Source of the DNA: Bacillota bacterium
Lineage (GTDB): Bacteria > Bacillota > Clostridia > Christensenellales > CAG-138
NCBI GenBank assembly: GCA_023409435.1
Contig: JAEYHP010000055.1
Location: 1 to 64,000, forward strand
Length of the DNA: 64,000 nucleotides
Direction: 5' to 3'
In this document: positions 16,451-24,817 of the stretch, in pieces
Numbering within the stretch: the stretch's first letter is position 1
How the letters are laid out: every line of letters begins with the position of its first letter
Translations under genes and position numbers: made by a program
Notes under the pieces: model-generated
What the model saw: only the letters and a program-made list of their open reading frames with translations
What the model was told of the DNA's origin: nothing
Database searches by the model: none

Positions 16451-16496
16451 TCTTCTCTTCTTTCCACGAAAGAAGAGAAGCAGAAGAAAGCGTAAC
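16451..16496. repeat. Hairpin repeat, family D, copy 1
   Basis: CTTCTCTTCTTTC-CAC-GAAAGAAGAGAAG hairpin followed by CAGAAGAAAGCGTAAC. Its reverse complement matches the element at 38623-38670 nearly base for base (GTTACGCTTTCTT.TG.TTCT.TTCTTTCGTGGAAAG). A related poly-purine hairpin lies at about 16557-16590. It lies just after metG. Confidence 0.6.
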
Positions 16497-16497
16497 A

Positions 16498-16533
16498 TTT
16501 GTCCAAGTGATGTAAGTCACTTGGACAAAATTT
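16498..16533 (+). terminator. Terminator after metG
   Basis: TTTGTCCAAGTGA, loop TGTAAG-like, TCACTTGGACAAA, then ATTTT. A 13-bp perfect stem in the gap between metG and tatD. Confidence 0.8.
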
Positions 16534-16615
16534 TAGACAATATATAGGTTTTTCTTTTGCAGCTTTTCTTTTTGCAAAAAGAAAAGCGCGTACCCAATTA
16601 CGAAAGAGGCATGCC

Positions 16616-17383
16616 ATGCGCTTATTTGACACCCACGCCCATCTGCTGGATGAGCGGTTTGACGAAGATCGGGAGGCTATTATGGCGTCCCTGCCCGAAA
16701 AAAACATTGCGTACATGCTGGAGGCGTGCACACAGGTGCCGGACGCGGAGAAGACGCTCGCGTTTGCACATAAATACCCGTTTGTTGTGGCTGCGCTCGG
16801 CACGCACCCGCATGAGGCGGCGGGCATGGCGGATGCGCATCTGGCGCTGCTTGAAACGCTGCTCAGCGATGAAAAGGCTGTCGCCGCAGGCGAGATCGGC
16901 TTAGACTACCATTACGATTTCTCCCCGCGCGACGTACAGAAGAAATGGTTTTCAGAGCAGTTGACGCTTGCCCGCGCAAAGAAACTGCCCGCCGTACTGC
17001 ATGTTCGCGAAGCCGACGGCGACGCGCTTAGTTTGCTGCGCGCGCAGAAGGACGGGCTGACGGGCGTCATGCACTGCTTTTCGGGCAGCTATGAAACGGC
17101 GAAAGCCTGCCTCGATCTGGGTCTCTATATCGCGTTCGGCGGTGCGCTGACGTTTCAGAACGCAAAAAGGGCGCTTGAGATCGCAGCGAAGCTGCCCATG
17201 GACCGGCTTTTGATCGAGACCGACTGTCCCTACATGACGCCCGTGCCCTTCCGGGGTAAACGTAACGACCCCTCGCTTGTGCGGCTCGTATGCGAAAAGC
17301 TGGCGGAACTCAGGCAGATGGATGTGGAAGAGGTCGCGGAACTCACGCTGCAAAACGGGCTGCGGTTGTTCCAAATGGCCTGA
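16616..17383 (+). CDS. tatD: TatD-family metal-dependent hydrolase
   Basis: 255 residues. Metal ligands of the TatD amidohydrolase barrel are all present: FDTHAHL at the start, GEIGLDYH near 85-93, LHVREA near 125, MHCFSGS near 150, and ETDCPYM near 200. These enzymes are 3'-5' DNases/RNases or hydrolases acting in nucleic-acid turnover; also often named YcfH/YabD, and encoded beside metG in many bacteria, as here. Confidence 0.92.
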   Translation: MRLFDTHAHLLDERFDEDREAIMASLPEKNIAYMLEACTQVPDAEKTLAFAHKYPFVVAALGTHPHEAAGMADAHLALLETLLSDEKAVAAGEIGLDYHYDFSPRDVQKKWFSEQLTLARAKKLPAVLHVREADGDALSLLRAQKDGLTGVMHCFSGSYETAKACLDLGLYIAFGGALTFQNAKRALEIAAKLPMDRLLIETDCPYMTPVPFRGKRNDPSLVRLVCEKLAELRQMDVEEVAELTLQNGLRLFQMA

Positions 17384-17428
17384 ATGCGGCGCCGGGCCTG
17401 GCAAACGGATGGATCGAGGGAATATTAA

Positions 17429-17971
17429 GTGGAGCAATATTACGTAAAGGAACTGAAAATAGAAGAACTGAAGGCGGGCCTGCTGTCCCGTTTTGACCGT
17501 TACCAGAAGGTCAAACGGGTTTGGTACAATGTGGCCGGAACCTGGGTGCTCAAAGACGACCCGTTTGTGGAGCAATGGAGCGATGAAAAGAAGGATGAAA
17601 TTGTTCTTACGGAGATGGCCGAATGTGTGAATTCCAGCGGGGCAGTTTGGGGTGTGTTCAATCCGAACAGCGAGGTGATCGGGTTCGCGATCCTCTCCGC
17701 AGAGCCGCTTGGGAGCGGGAGGCAGTATTTGAAACTGGCACAGTTGCATATCTCCTATGGGCATCGGGGCGGGGGGATCGGAAAGAAGCTGTTTTTAGCC
17801 TGCGCACATAAGGCAAAGGAGATGGGGGCGTCAAAGCTTTATATTTCCGGGCATTCTTCGGAGGAAAGCCAGGGTTTCTATAAAGCCGTGGGCTGCGTGG
17901 ACGTTGAGGAACCGGATCAACATTCAGTTGATTTGGAGCCGTATGACAGGCAATTGGAATATTGCTTATAG
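17429..17971 (+). CDS. GNAT-family N-acetyltransferase
   Basis: 180 residues from a GTG start. The acetyl-CoA pyrophosphate-binding motif is ISYGHRGGGIGKKLF (R/Q-x-x-G-x-G/A type) near residues 108-122, preceded by a beta strand QYLKLAQLHIS and followed by AKEMGASKLYISGHSSEESQGFYKAVG, the usual C-terminal half. Substrate unknown. The start codon has only a weak ribosome-binding site (GAGGGA). It ends close to a terminator shared with the convergent beta-propeller gene. Confidence 0.85.
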   Translation: MEQYYVKELKIEELKAGLLSRFDRYQKVKRVWYNVAGTWVLKDDPFVEQWSDEKKDEIVLTEMAECVNSSGAVWGVFNPNSEVIGFAILSAEPLGSGRQYLKLAQLHISYGHRGGGIGKKLFLACAHKAKEMGASKLYISGHSSEESQGFYKAVGCVDVEEPDQHSVDLEPYDRQLEYCL

Positions 17972-18001
17972 CCTTATTTGAAAGCAGATCAATAAGAAAA
18001 C

Positions 18002-18028
18002 AAAAGCGGAGGAATTTCCTCCGCTTTT
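18002..18028. terminator. Bidirectional terminator
   Basis: AAAAGCGGAGGAA-TTTCCTCCGCTTTT hairpin with A and T tracts on both sides, between the convergent GNAT and beta-propeller genes. Confidence 0.85.
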
Positions 18029-18044
18029 GCATTTGAGTCTGTTG

Positions 18045-19895
18045 CTAGCCGATCTTAATGCCGAGAATCTTCGGCGCTTCCCCGGACCCGGACAAACCGC
18101 GGGTACCTACCACCAGGTAATCCCCAAACACGGCGGGCGTGCTTTCGATGCGGGAGCCCATGTCGATCTCGTTGAGTACTTCGCCGGTACGCGCGTCGAA
18201 CATCCGCATCATGCCGTTGCGGTCGCTCTGGAGCACATAGGCGTTTTCGTTCGCATCATAGATGACGACAGGCGAGCTCCAGAAATCGCGGTATTGCTCA
18301 TAGCGCCATACTTCCTCGCCCGTCTCCTTGTTGTAGGCGACGAGCCTTCCGCCGTTGCCGGTCTTCGTTTCCCCGTTTTCCGTATAGGTCACGGGTACGA
18401 GCGTGGCATTGTAAATCACGAGGTTGCTAATGTTGCCATGGCCCACGTGCGGGGTTGTGAGCGTTCCGCCGTTGCTGGAGGTATTGCCATAGCGCGCCTC
18501 CCATTCTTTTTCCCATATGATTTTCCCGGTGCGCCCGTCTATCTTGCGGTGGTAGCTCTTGCCCCCGCCCGCGGCTTTCGCGCCGGGCTGCTTATCCACT
18601 TCGTTGGCGGTGTAGAGGTAGAACGTCTGGTTCGCGACGTCCTCTTCAATGACGATTGAGGTATCGCTGTCGTCCGTGACGTCCACCACGTACTGGAGTT
18701 TGAACGTGTTGAGGTCCAGGCATTGGAGCCTCCCGCCGTTGTCGGTAAAGAACGCATAGTTGTGGAACACGGCCACGGAGTTTTCAATGCCCGGCCAGCG
18801 CTTGTCGCTTTCATCCGCAAAGCCGTAGCCGTCGCCCTTGTAGCGGTACTTCTGCCGCGGGCCGGGGTTGACGGAAACGGTGCCCGCGGCGGGGTCAAAG
18901 TTGGAGTTAAGCTTAAATGTGTTGAATACGCCGTTCTCGCCGGGGACGATGATGGTATCCGTCGCGGCGTTCACAAGGGGGCTTGAGTCATACGCCTGCC
19001 AGCCGCGGTAGGAGAACGGGTCCTTGCCGCCAAACTTCCAGACAACCTTGTTCTGTATGAGGTCGATGATGCGGAACCATGCGCCGGTAGCGCCGTCCTC
19101 GGAGCTTGTGATGCCCTGGCCGGTATACAGCAGGGGATAGCCGCGCGGGTCAAGAGAGGCCGTGCCCTTGGTGACTACGCCGATGTTGATCGGGTCGCGC
19201 GTGGGTTCGCCGCTTTCCAGCTCCAGAAAATAGATGTGGCCGTCCATTGTGCAGTAGATGACTTCCACAAAATTGTCCTTGTTCTTGAACTCGTCATACA
19301 CGCCTAAGACTTTGCGGGTCTCTTCCGGCCACTGCACGATTAAAGGCATGCCCGTCCAGCCGGTACCCGTCCAGGTGCCCATGGAGGTGTTGAGCGAGCC
19401 GATCTCCTTTTCCCACACGCGGGTGAGCGAGTTTTCCGCTACCGTCTGTGTGCCGTAGGTGAATGTATTGCGGTAATTGCTGCCGCCGAACGTGATGAGG
19501 CCGGGCAGCGCGGTATAGGCTTTGTCGTCCCCGAAACGCATGTCCTCCCCGCGGTCAAACGTATCGGTCTCCTGCTCGTTGATCATCAGGCTTGTCTCAA
19601 AACCGAAGTTACTTGGGTTCGCTTCCGCCACCGGCTCTATGGAAAGGTCGGGTGCAAGCGTGGGTATCGGCGTGGGCGTGGGCGACGCTTCGGGCAGCGT
19701 TTCCCCGGGGGACGGCGCAGGCGTGGTGATGGGGAGTACGCCGTCAAGCGGGCCTTCCCCGTCGCCGCTTAAAAGCTGAATGCCAACGAGCACGATCGCG
19801 ACGATGGCGCAGATCATGATAACAAACAACAAAAACCGTCTCCAGTTCACGGTACGGCTGCGGCGGAGCTGCCGCCCTCTGCGGCTTCTTCTCAT
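18045..19895 (-). CDS. Membrane-anchored PQQ-like beta-propeller protein
   Basis: 616 residues from the ATG at 19895 (AAGGAGG eight bases upstream; a TTG two codons earlier is less well placed). A basic head (RRSRRGRQLRRSRTV), one membrane segment (FLLFVIMICAIVAIVLVGI) and a Pro/Thr linker (about 55-85) lead to an extracellular beta-propeller. Repeats of PQQ type recur: GKIIWEKEWEARYG, RLVAYNKETGEEVWRYE, MRMFDARTGEVLNEIDMGS, IESTPAVFGDYLVVGT. No quinone-enzyme catalytic residues are evident, so it is probably a scaffold or binding protein of the cell surface. Confidence 0.8.
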   Translation of the reverse strand: MRRSRRGRQLRRSRTVNWRRFLLFVIMICAIVAIVLVGIQLLSGDGEGPLDGVLPITTPAPSPGETLPEASPTPTPIPTLAPDLSIEPVAEANPSNFGFETSLMINEQETDTFDRGEDMRFGDDKAYTALPGLITFGGSNYRNTFTYGTQTVAENSLTRVWEKEIGSLNTSMGTWTGTGWTGMPLIVQWPEETRKVLGVYDEFKNKDNFVEVIYCTMDGHIYFLELESGEPTRDPINIGVVTKGTASLDPRGYPLLYTGQGITSSEDGATGAWFRIIDLIQNKVVWKFGGKDPFSYRGWQAYDSSPLVNAATDTIIVPGENGVFNTFKLNSNFDPAAGTVSVNPGPRQKYRYKGDGYGFADESDKRWPGIENSVAVFHNYAFFTDNGGRLQCLDLNTFKLQYVVDVTDDSDTSIVIEEDVANQTFYLYTANEVDKQPGAKAAGGGKSYHRKIDGRTGKIIWEKEWEARYGNTSSNGGTLTTPHVGHGNISNLVIYNATLVPVTYTENGETKTGNGGRLVAYNKETGEEVWRYEQYRDFWSSPVVIYDANENAYVLQSDRNGMMRMFDARTGEVLNEIDMGSRIESTPAVFGDYLVVGTRGLSGSGEAPKILGIKIG

Positions 19896-19943
19896 GTGCA
19901 ATTCCTCCTTATGGCGCGGATAATATGGAAGATCGTCCCATTG

Positions 19944-20819
19944 TTATCCGTTGTCTGCGTTCTTATAATACCGTATCAGCGCCTGTGTGCCAAGGTCCTG
20001 AAATCCGCGCTCGCACAAATCCCCATACATGGCGGCGACAGTGGAGAGCATGGGCAGCATCAGTTCCGCGTCCCGCGCTTCTCCGAGCGCGATATTCATA
20101 TCCTTGACAAAATGCTTGATATAGAAACCCGGCGCGTCATTTTTGTGCAGCATCTTTGGCCCGTTGTTCGCAAGCTGAAAGCTCGAGGCCGCACCCCCGC
20201 TGATGGCGCTTACAACAGCCTCGGCATTAAGCCCGACCGCTTTCACATAGGAAATAGCCTCGCTTACGCCTGCGACCGCGCCCGCCACGGCAATTTGGTT
20301 CGCCATTTTGGTATGCTGCCCTGCGCCTGCCCCGCCGATGCGGGAAACGGCCTTACCCATGCAATTGAAAAGCGGCAGCGCTCGCCCATACGCTTCTTCG
20401 TCCCCGCCCGCCATAATGGCAAGCGTGGCATTCTTGGCGCCGATATCCCCGCCGGAAACGGGCGCGTCGAGCGCCGACAGCCCGCGCTGCTTCGCTTCTT
20501 CATAGATGCGCTTTGCGAGCCTGGGGCTGCTGGTGGTCATATCGATCAGCACCGTACCGGGTTTTGCCGCAGAAAACAACCCTTTTGCGCCGAAATACGT
20601 TTCCTCCACATCATGGGGGTAGCCAACCATGGTGATTGCGAATTCGGCGTCCTTTACGCAGTCTGCCGGGGTATCTTTCCAGACCGCGCCTTTGTTCAGT
20701 AGCGTCTGCGCTTTTTCGCGGGTGCGGTTATACACAAAGAGCGCATGCCCCGCGTCCAACAGGTGGCCCGCCATGGCTGCGCCCATAATGCCCGTACCGA
20801 TAAAAGCGATTGCGGACAT
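19944..20819 (-). CDS. 3-hydroxyisobutyrate dehydrogenase-family oxidoreductase
   Basis: 291 residues. An N-terminal Rossmann motif IAFIGTGIMGAAMAGHLL, then TVLIDMTTSSP, substrate motif DAPVSGGDIGA and catalytic lysine in GAGQHTKMANQIA place it in the beta-hydroxyacid dehydrogenase family (3-hydroxyisobutyrate or tartronate semialdehyde reductase, GarR). It oxidises or reduces a short beta-hydroxyacid with NAD(P). The upstream gap has AGGAGG before the ATG. Exact substrate uncertain: no pathway genes adjoin it. Confidence 0.88.
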   Translation of the reverse strand: MSAIAFIGTGIMGAAMAGHLLDAGHALFVYNRTREKAQTLLNKGAVWKDTPADCVKDAEFAITMVGYPHDVEETYFGAKGLFSAAKPGTVLIDMTTSSPRLAKRIYEEAKQRGLSALDAPVSGGDIGAKNATLAIMAGGDEEAYGRALPLFNCMGKAVSRIGGAGAGQHTKMANQIAVAGAVAGVSEAISYVKAVGLNAEAVVSAISGGAASSFQLANNGPKMLHKNDAPGFYIKHFVKDMNIALGEARDAELMLPMLSTVAAMYGDLCERGFQDLGTQALIRYYKNADNG

Positions 20820-20859
20820 AAGAATTCCTCCTTGCCTATATTGGAAGACGTTAATATCA

Positions 20860-20877
20860 CAGGGAAATGTTTCCCTG
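20860..20877. terminator. Short hairpin in the gap before the dehydrogenase gene
   Basis: CAGGGAAATGTTTCCCTG followed by AAATTTTGCTTTT on the plus strand. It could act on plus-strand readthrough only. Confidence 0.35.
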
Positions 20878-20954
20878 AAATTTTGCTTTTGAAAAGGACG
20901 GCAGGCGCAGTATGCGCACCCGTCCTTTAGAGCTTAAAACGTGATTCGAGCAGG

Positions 20955-20984
20955 AATGCGGCGGGAGCATGCTCCCGCCGCATT
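20955..20984. terminator. Perfect 30-base palindrome after the NlpC/P60 gene
   Basis: AATGCGGCGGGAGCA and its exact reverse complement, seven bases past the stop at 20992. The T6 run (TATATTTTTT) is on the plus strand side; on the minus strand it works as an A-tract/stem without a strong T-tract. Probably ends the hydrolase transcript. Confidence 0.6.
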
Positions 20985-20991
20985 ATATTTT

Positions 20992-22197
20992 TTACCAGGG
21001 CCTCCGTGCGCAGACAAAGTGGCTCTTCCAGTAGGAGGTTGTGGCCGAGCGGCGCACCACCTTGCCGTTGGCAGAGGAAGCATCCACCATTTCGCCGTTG
21101 CCGATGTAGATGCCCACGTGGCCGACCTTAGTCTTTCCGTCATTGTAGAAGAATATCAGGTCGCCCTTTTTGAGATCACTGTAGCTTGTGATCTTCTGCC
21201 AGTCGCTCACGTTGGAGTAACCAGCCGCGTTGAGTCTTCTGCGGTTGGAGCCCGCTTCCTTGAGGCAGTAGTACACGAGACCGGAGCAGTCGAACGTGTT
21301 CGGCCCCTCGTTGCCGAGTATGTATTTGTCCCCCAGCTGCTTTTTGGCAGTTTCGATCATGACGTCGATATTCGCCTTGCGCCGCTCTTCCTTGGCCATG
21401 TTCGGGCTCTGCTTGGCGTCGTCGGAGTTGATCATATCGAACGTCTTTTGCCCAGCTTTGCCGTCCGCATGCAGGCCGTTTTCCTTCTGGAAGGCCTTGA
21501 CGGCCTCTATGGTTTCCGTGCCGTAATAGCCCGTGGTCTTGGAAAGGTAGCCAAGCGCTTTCAACTGGCGCTGGAAGTTGTCCACATCCGTGCCGCTTGT
21601 GCCTTCGAGCAGCGTATATTTCTGTGCTTCGTCGGAATAGATGAGCGCCAATGTCTGCGCCCCTGCGTAGCCGTCCTGCTCCAAATCGTGCTGGCGCTGG
21701 AAGAGCTGTACGGCGTACTTGGTGGCGGGGCCAAAGTGCTGCGTGGGTTCGTCGATATCGAGGTACCCAAGGTGCATCAACCGGTTCTGCAGGTCGGTGA
21801 CAGCTTCGCTGTCCGCAACGCCTTCATAAAGCGAAGGGTCGGGCGTGGGCGTGGGAACGGGAGTCGGTTCGGGGGTGGGTTCGGGCGTTGCCGCCGGAAG
21901 CTCCAGCACCATGCTTTGCGTATCCGCTCCCGTATTGACGGAATCGCTCGCAAGCACAATGGGCGCAGGCGTTGCCGCCGCGTTGGCGGAGGCGGTCTTG
22001 CCGGGCGAAGCGATCAGAAGTATCGCGCCTACGACCACGCCTGCCGTCACCACGCCCGCCGTCACGCGGCCCGCGGGCCGGAGCGCCGAAAGGGCGTTGC
22101 GTATGCGGAGTATCAGTAACGCAAGCATGCGCGCTGCACGGTACCGGGTGCGTTTCACTGGGTTCAGACGGATTTGTCTGCGTCGTCTGACAGCCAT
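20992..22197 (-). CDS. Membrane-anchored NlpC/P60 endopeptidase with two peptidoglycan-binding domains
   Basis: 401 residues. Arg-rich head, membrane segment near 45-65, Pro/Thr linker (about 105-122), then two PG_binding_1 domains (DLQNRLMHLGYLD...FQRQHDLEQDGYAG and NFQRQLKALGYLS...FQKENGLHADGKAG), and a C-terminal NlpC/P60 domain: FDCSGLVYYC with the catalytic Cys and VGHVGIYIG with the His. It cuts cell-wall stem peptides (D,L-endopeptidase) outside the membrane. Next gene upstream is T-box-controlled glyS on the other strand. Confidence 0.92.
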   Translation of the reverse strand: MAVRRRRQIRLNPVKRTRYRAARMLALLILRIRNALSALRPAGRVTAGVVTAGVVVGAILLIASPGKTASANAAATPAPIVLASDSVNTGADTQSMVLELPAATPEPTPEPTPVPTPTPDPSLYEGVADSEAVTDLQNRLMHLGYLDIDEPTQHFGPATKYAVQLFQRQHDLEQDGYAGAQTLALIYSDEAQKYTLLEGTSGTDVDNFQRQLKALGYLSKTTGYYGTETIEAVKAFQKENGLHADGKAGQKTFDMINSDDAKQSPNMAKEERRKANIDVMIETAKKQLGDKYILGNEGPNTFDCSGLVYYCLKEAGSNRRRLNAAGYSNVSDWQKITSYSDLKKGDLIFFYNDGKTKVGHVGIYIGNGEMVDASSANGKVVRRSATTSYWKSHFVCARRPW

Positions 22198-22410
22198 GCG
22201 TCCCTCCTTATATCAATCACGAATATTGCCTGTATTCCATATGGGTATTCCTGAAATCCATTCTATCCTTTTTTTCGACAAGAGGCAATTGCGCGGTGCA
22301 TTTGTTTATGCCCTATTCATAATTTTAGCCCGTTTCCTCGCCCTGCGGGCGCTATTTGGGGGGCTACGGGCTTAAATGCACCTTTTTATGCAATAAGTGG
22401 GCATGACACC

Positions 22411-22440
22411 TTGACAAACAGCCCCAATCTTGCGCATACT
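22411..22440 (+). promoter_or_regulatory. Promoter of the glyS T-box transcript
   Basis: TTGACA at 22411-22416 and CATACT at 22435-22440 with an 18-base spacer, just upstream of the T-box leader. Confidence 0.7.
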
Positions 22441-22447
22441 ATTTTAA

Positions 22448-22650
22448 GAAAAGCATACGGCGTGGATGGGAATACGCGCGACAAAGCTGCTTACAGCGAG
22501 CCGGGGAAGGTGCAAGCCCGGCGGCAGAATACGCGCCTGGCGCCCGGAGCCGATTGTTCGATTAAGGTGGGCGGCGTTTGCCGCCAAAAAGGGTGGAACC
22601 GCGAGCATTGCCTCGTCCCTTTACGGGATGTGGGCAATTTTTTATTTTCA
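22448..22650 (+). promoter_or_regulatory. T-box riboswitch (glycine-type)
   Basis: The T-box sequence GGGTGGAACCGCG is at 22591-22603 and is followed by a terminator, ATTGCCTCGTCCC-TTTAC-GGGATGTGGGCAAT-TTTTTA (22607-22643). Upstream, ACAGCGAGCCGGGG...GGTGCAAGCCCGG is the usual Stem I distal part. A candidate specifier GGC (Gly) is at 22539-22541, which I could not prove by folding. Uncharged tRNA-Gly should stabilise the antiterminator and switch glyS on. The leader is short for a T-box. Confidence 0.9.
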
Positions 22651-22989
22651 CTGAAAATGCCCTTTGGGCATCTTCAGTGAGATTTCTCAAGGTTGGAATG
22701 CCGCTCATGGCGGCATGTCCTTCCACCGATTTGACGCACATGTCGTCAAATCGGATTGGAAGTGAGCAGGGGATTGCGATCCCCCGCACCCCGTGGGAGG
22801 GCTTGCGCCATTCCCCTGCTGCCGGGACATCAGCGCCAAGCCTCCCTCTGACGAGGGAGGTGGCACGGCACAGCCATGCCGGAGGGAGAGAATTCCCCTC
22901 ATCAGAGGGAGCCGAATAACTGCTGCTCAAGGCGGCAATCCGTAGCTGTGTTTTTAAAAACTATGAAATCAATCATACAGGAGGAACAT
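22651..22989 (+). other. Long gap between T-box terminator and glyS, with a clostridial palindromic repeat
   Basis: About 340 bases separate the T-box terminator from the glyS start. Bases 22836-22914 carry GCCTCCCTCTGACGAGGGAG, CACGGCACAGCCATGCCGG, GGGAGAGAATTCCCCTC and AGAGGGAGCC: nested hairpins of a repeat type I recall as widespread in clostridial genomes. Before it, GATTTGACGCACATGTCGTCAAATC forms another hairpin (22727-22751). No coding capacity is convincing. Confidence 0.65.
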
Positions 22990-24375
22990 ATGGAAAAGAC
23001 CATGGAAAAAATCGTGGCGCTGTGCAAGAACCGCGGGTTCATATTCCCCGGCTCCGAAATCTACGGGGGCTTAGCCAACGCGTGGGACTACGGCCCGCTG
23101 GGCGTGGAATTCAAAAACAACGTCAAGCGCGCCTGGTGGCGCAAGTTCGTGCAGGAAAGCCCCTACAACGTGGGCTTAGACGCGGCAATCTTAATGAATC
23201 CGCAGGTCTGGGTCGCATCCGGCCATGTGGGCGGCTTTTCCGATCCGCTGATGGACTGCAAGGCCTGCAAGGCCCGCTTCCGAGCGGATAAGCTCATTGA
23301 GGATTACGCGCACGAACATAGCCTCGATGTCCACCCCGATGGCTGGAACAACGCGCAGATGGAAGAGTACATCCAGAAGCAGGGCATTTCCTGCCCCGAA
23401 TGCGGCAAGGCGGAGTTTACCTCCATCCGTAAATTCAACCTCATGTTCAAGACGTTCCAGGGCGTAACGGAGGATAGCTCTTCTGAACTGTTCCTGCGTC
23501 CCGAGACCGCGCAGGGCATGTTCGTCAACTTCAAGAACGTGCAGCGCACCACCCGCAAGAAGATCCCCTTCGGCATCGCGCAGGTGGGCAAATCCTTCCG
23601 CAACGAAATCACGCCGGGCAACTTCACGTTCCGCACACGTGAGTTCGAGCAGATGGAGCTGGAGTTCTTCTGAGAACCCGGTACGGATTTGGAATGGTAC
23701 GAGTATTGGAAGAGCTTCTGCAAGAACTGGCTGCTCGCTTTGGGTATGAAGCAGGAAAGCATGCGGCTTCGCGAGCATGAAAAGGAAGAGCTTTCCCACT
23801 ACTCTAAGGGCACCACGGATATTGAGTTCCTCTTCCCGTTCGGCTGGGGCGAGCTTTGGGGCATTGCGGACCGTACGGATTTCGACTTAAAGCAGCACGC
23901 CAAGCACTCCGGAGAAAACATGGAGTACGTGGACCCGTTTGATAATCAGAAGAAGTACGTCCCCTACTGCGTGGAGCCCGCGTTGGGTGCGGACCGCGTG
24001 GCGCTTGCCTTCCTGTGCGACGCCTACGATGAGGAAACGCTTGAAGGTGGGGATGTTCGCACCGTGCTGCACCTCCACCCCGCGCTTGCGCCCTACAAGG
24101 TCGCTATCCTGCCGCTGCAGAAGAAGCTTGGCGAGAAAGCGCAGGAAGTCTACGCAAAGCTTGCGAAGCACTGCATGGTGGATTACGACGAAAGCGGCGC
24201 AATCGGCCGCAGGTACCGCAGGCAGGACGAAATCGGCACCCCCATGTGCGTTACCGTGGATTTTGACACGCTCGAAGACGATACCGTCACCGTGCGAGAT
24301 AGAGATACGATGCAGCAGATCCGCCTGCCCATCTCCGAGCTTCCCTCTTACGTGATGGCGAAGACGGAGTTTTAA
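22990..24375 (+). CDS. glyS: Glycyl-tRNA synthetase (single-chain) with in-frame TGA at codon 228
   Basis: Read through the TGA this gives 461 residues, the normal length for the dimeric class II GlyRS. ATG at 22990 has CAGGAGG upstream. Motifs: [38 protein letters not shown] (motif 2), [30 protein letters not shown] (motif 3), ARGINGING-type anticodon domain at the C-terminus ([18 protein letters not shown]). TGA at 23671-23673 follows ...MELEFF and is followed by [12 protein letters not shown]; relatives I recall have Cys there. No other stop, frameshift or decay is seen in 461 codons. TGA ends many other genes here, so it is not generally reassigned. Recoding, mutation or base error are open. 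Confidence 0.9.
23671..23673 (+). other. In-frame TGA at a conserved Cys position of glyS
   Basis: Codon 228. Left: GAG TTC TTC; right: GAA CCC GGT. A single third-base change from TGC/TGT. The next 45 bases offer only a weak 4-bp GTAC/GTAC stem for a bacterial selenocysteine insertion element. A TTG at 23689 could restart the frame but has no ribosome-binding site. Confidence 0.85.
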
Positions 24376-24395
24376 AGGGATCGCCTTGATACTTT

Positions 24396-24548
24396 TTCAG
24401 GGGCTTTGCCCCCGAATTCCCACCCAAGGGACATATCCCTTGGGAATCCCTTTTATCTGAAACGCTCCAAATAGAGCGTTTCAGTGGATGGGTTCTTAGG
24501 GCCGTTACGGCCCTAAGCGGGTGTTTGAGGGCAGAGCCCTCAACGTAC
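24396..24548 (+). repeat. Modular intergenic repeat, family A, copy 3 (compact form)
   Basis: The cleanest copy: CAGGGGCTTTGCCCC, CCCAAGGGACATATCCCTTGGG, GAAACGCTCC-AAATA-GAGCGTTTC, GGTTCTTAGGGCCGTTACGG, CCCTAAGCGGGTGTTT and GAGGGCAGAGCCCTCAACGTAC. Five consecutive inverted repeats, each separated by a short linker. It lies just downstream of glyS. Confidence 0.9.
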
Positions 24549-24817
24549 CCCTTTGTTATACTCTGAGCGCCGGGGCTTTGCTCCGGCGCTGTTTTTTTAC
24601 AGCGGAATGCATAATCCGGCGCGATATTGCATAGTATATAAGTTTACAGTAACGTACATTACGATGCGGTTTTTCGGCGTAATTTTAAAGATGTTGGACT
24701 TTCCTGAAGTACGGTCCCGCGTTTCATGCGGTGTCTGGTACATTACAAATAAACAAGAGCAATTCCTCTTTTTTCTTCATAAAAAGAGGTAGTATAAAAA
24801 AGATCGGAGGGATGGAT

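Noticed and set aside
20941..22119. 392-codon plus-strand frame opposite the NlpC/P60 gene
   Set aside because: The minus strand gives two PG-binding domains and a complete NlpC/P60 domain; the plus frame has no ribosome-binding site or motif.
22990..24375. Genome-wide TGA reassignment (Trp, Gly or Cys)
   Set aside because: TGA terminates several intact genes here, for example ilvA, DUF951, rqcP, gcvPA and the 51-residue gene, at positions where homologues end, so TGA is normally a stop.
23689..24375. Split GlyRS made as two chains from a second start
   Set aside because: The only nearby starts (TTG 23689, ATG 23746) have no ribosome-binding site, unlike the fumA case.
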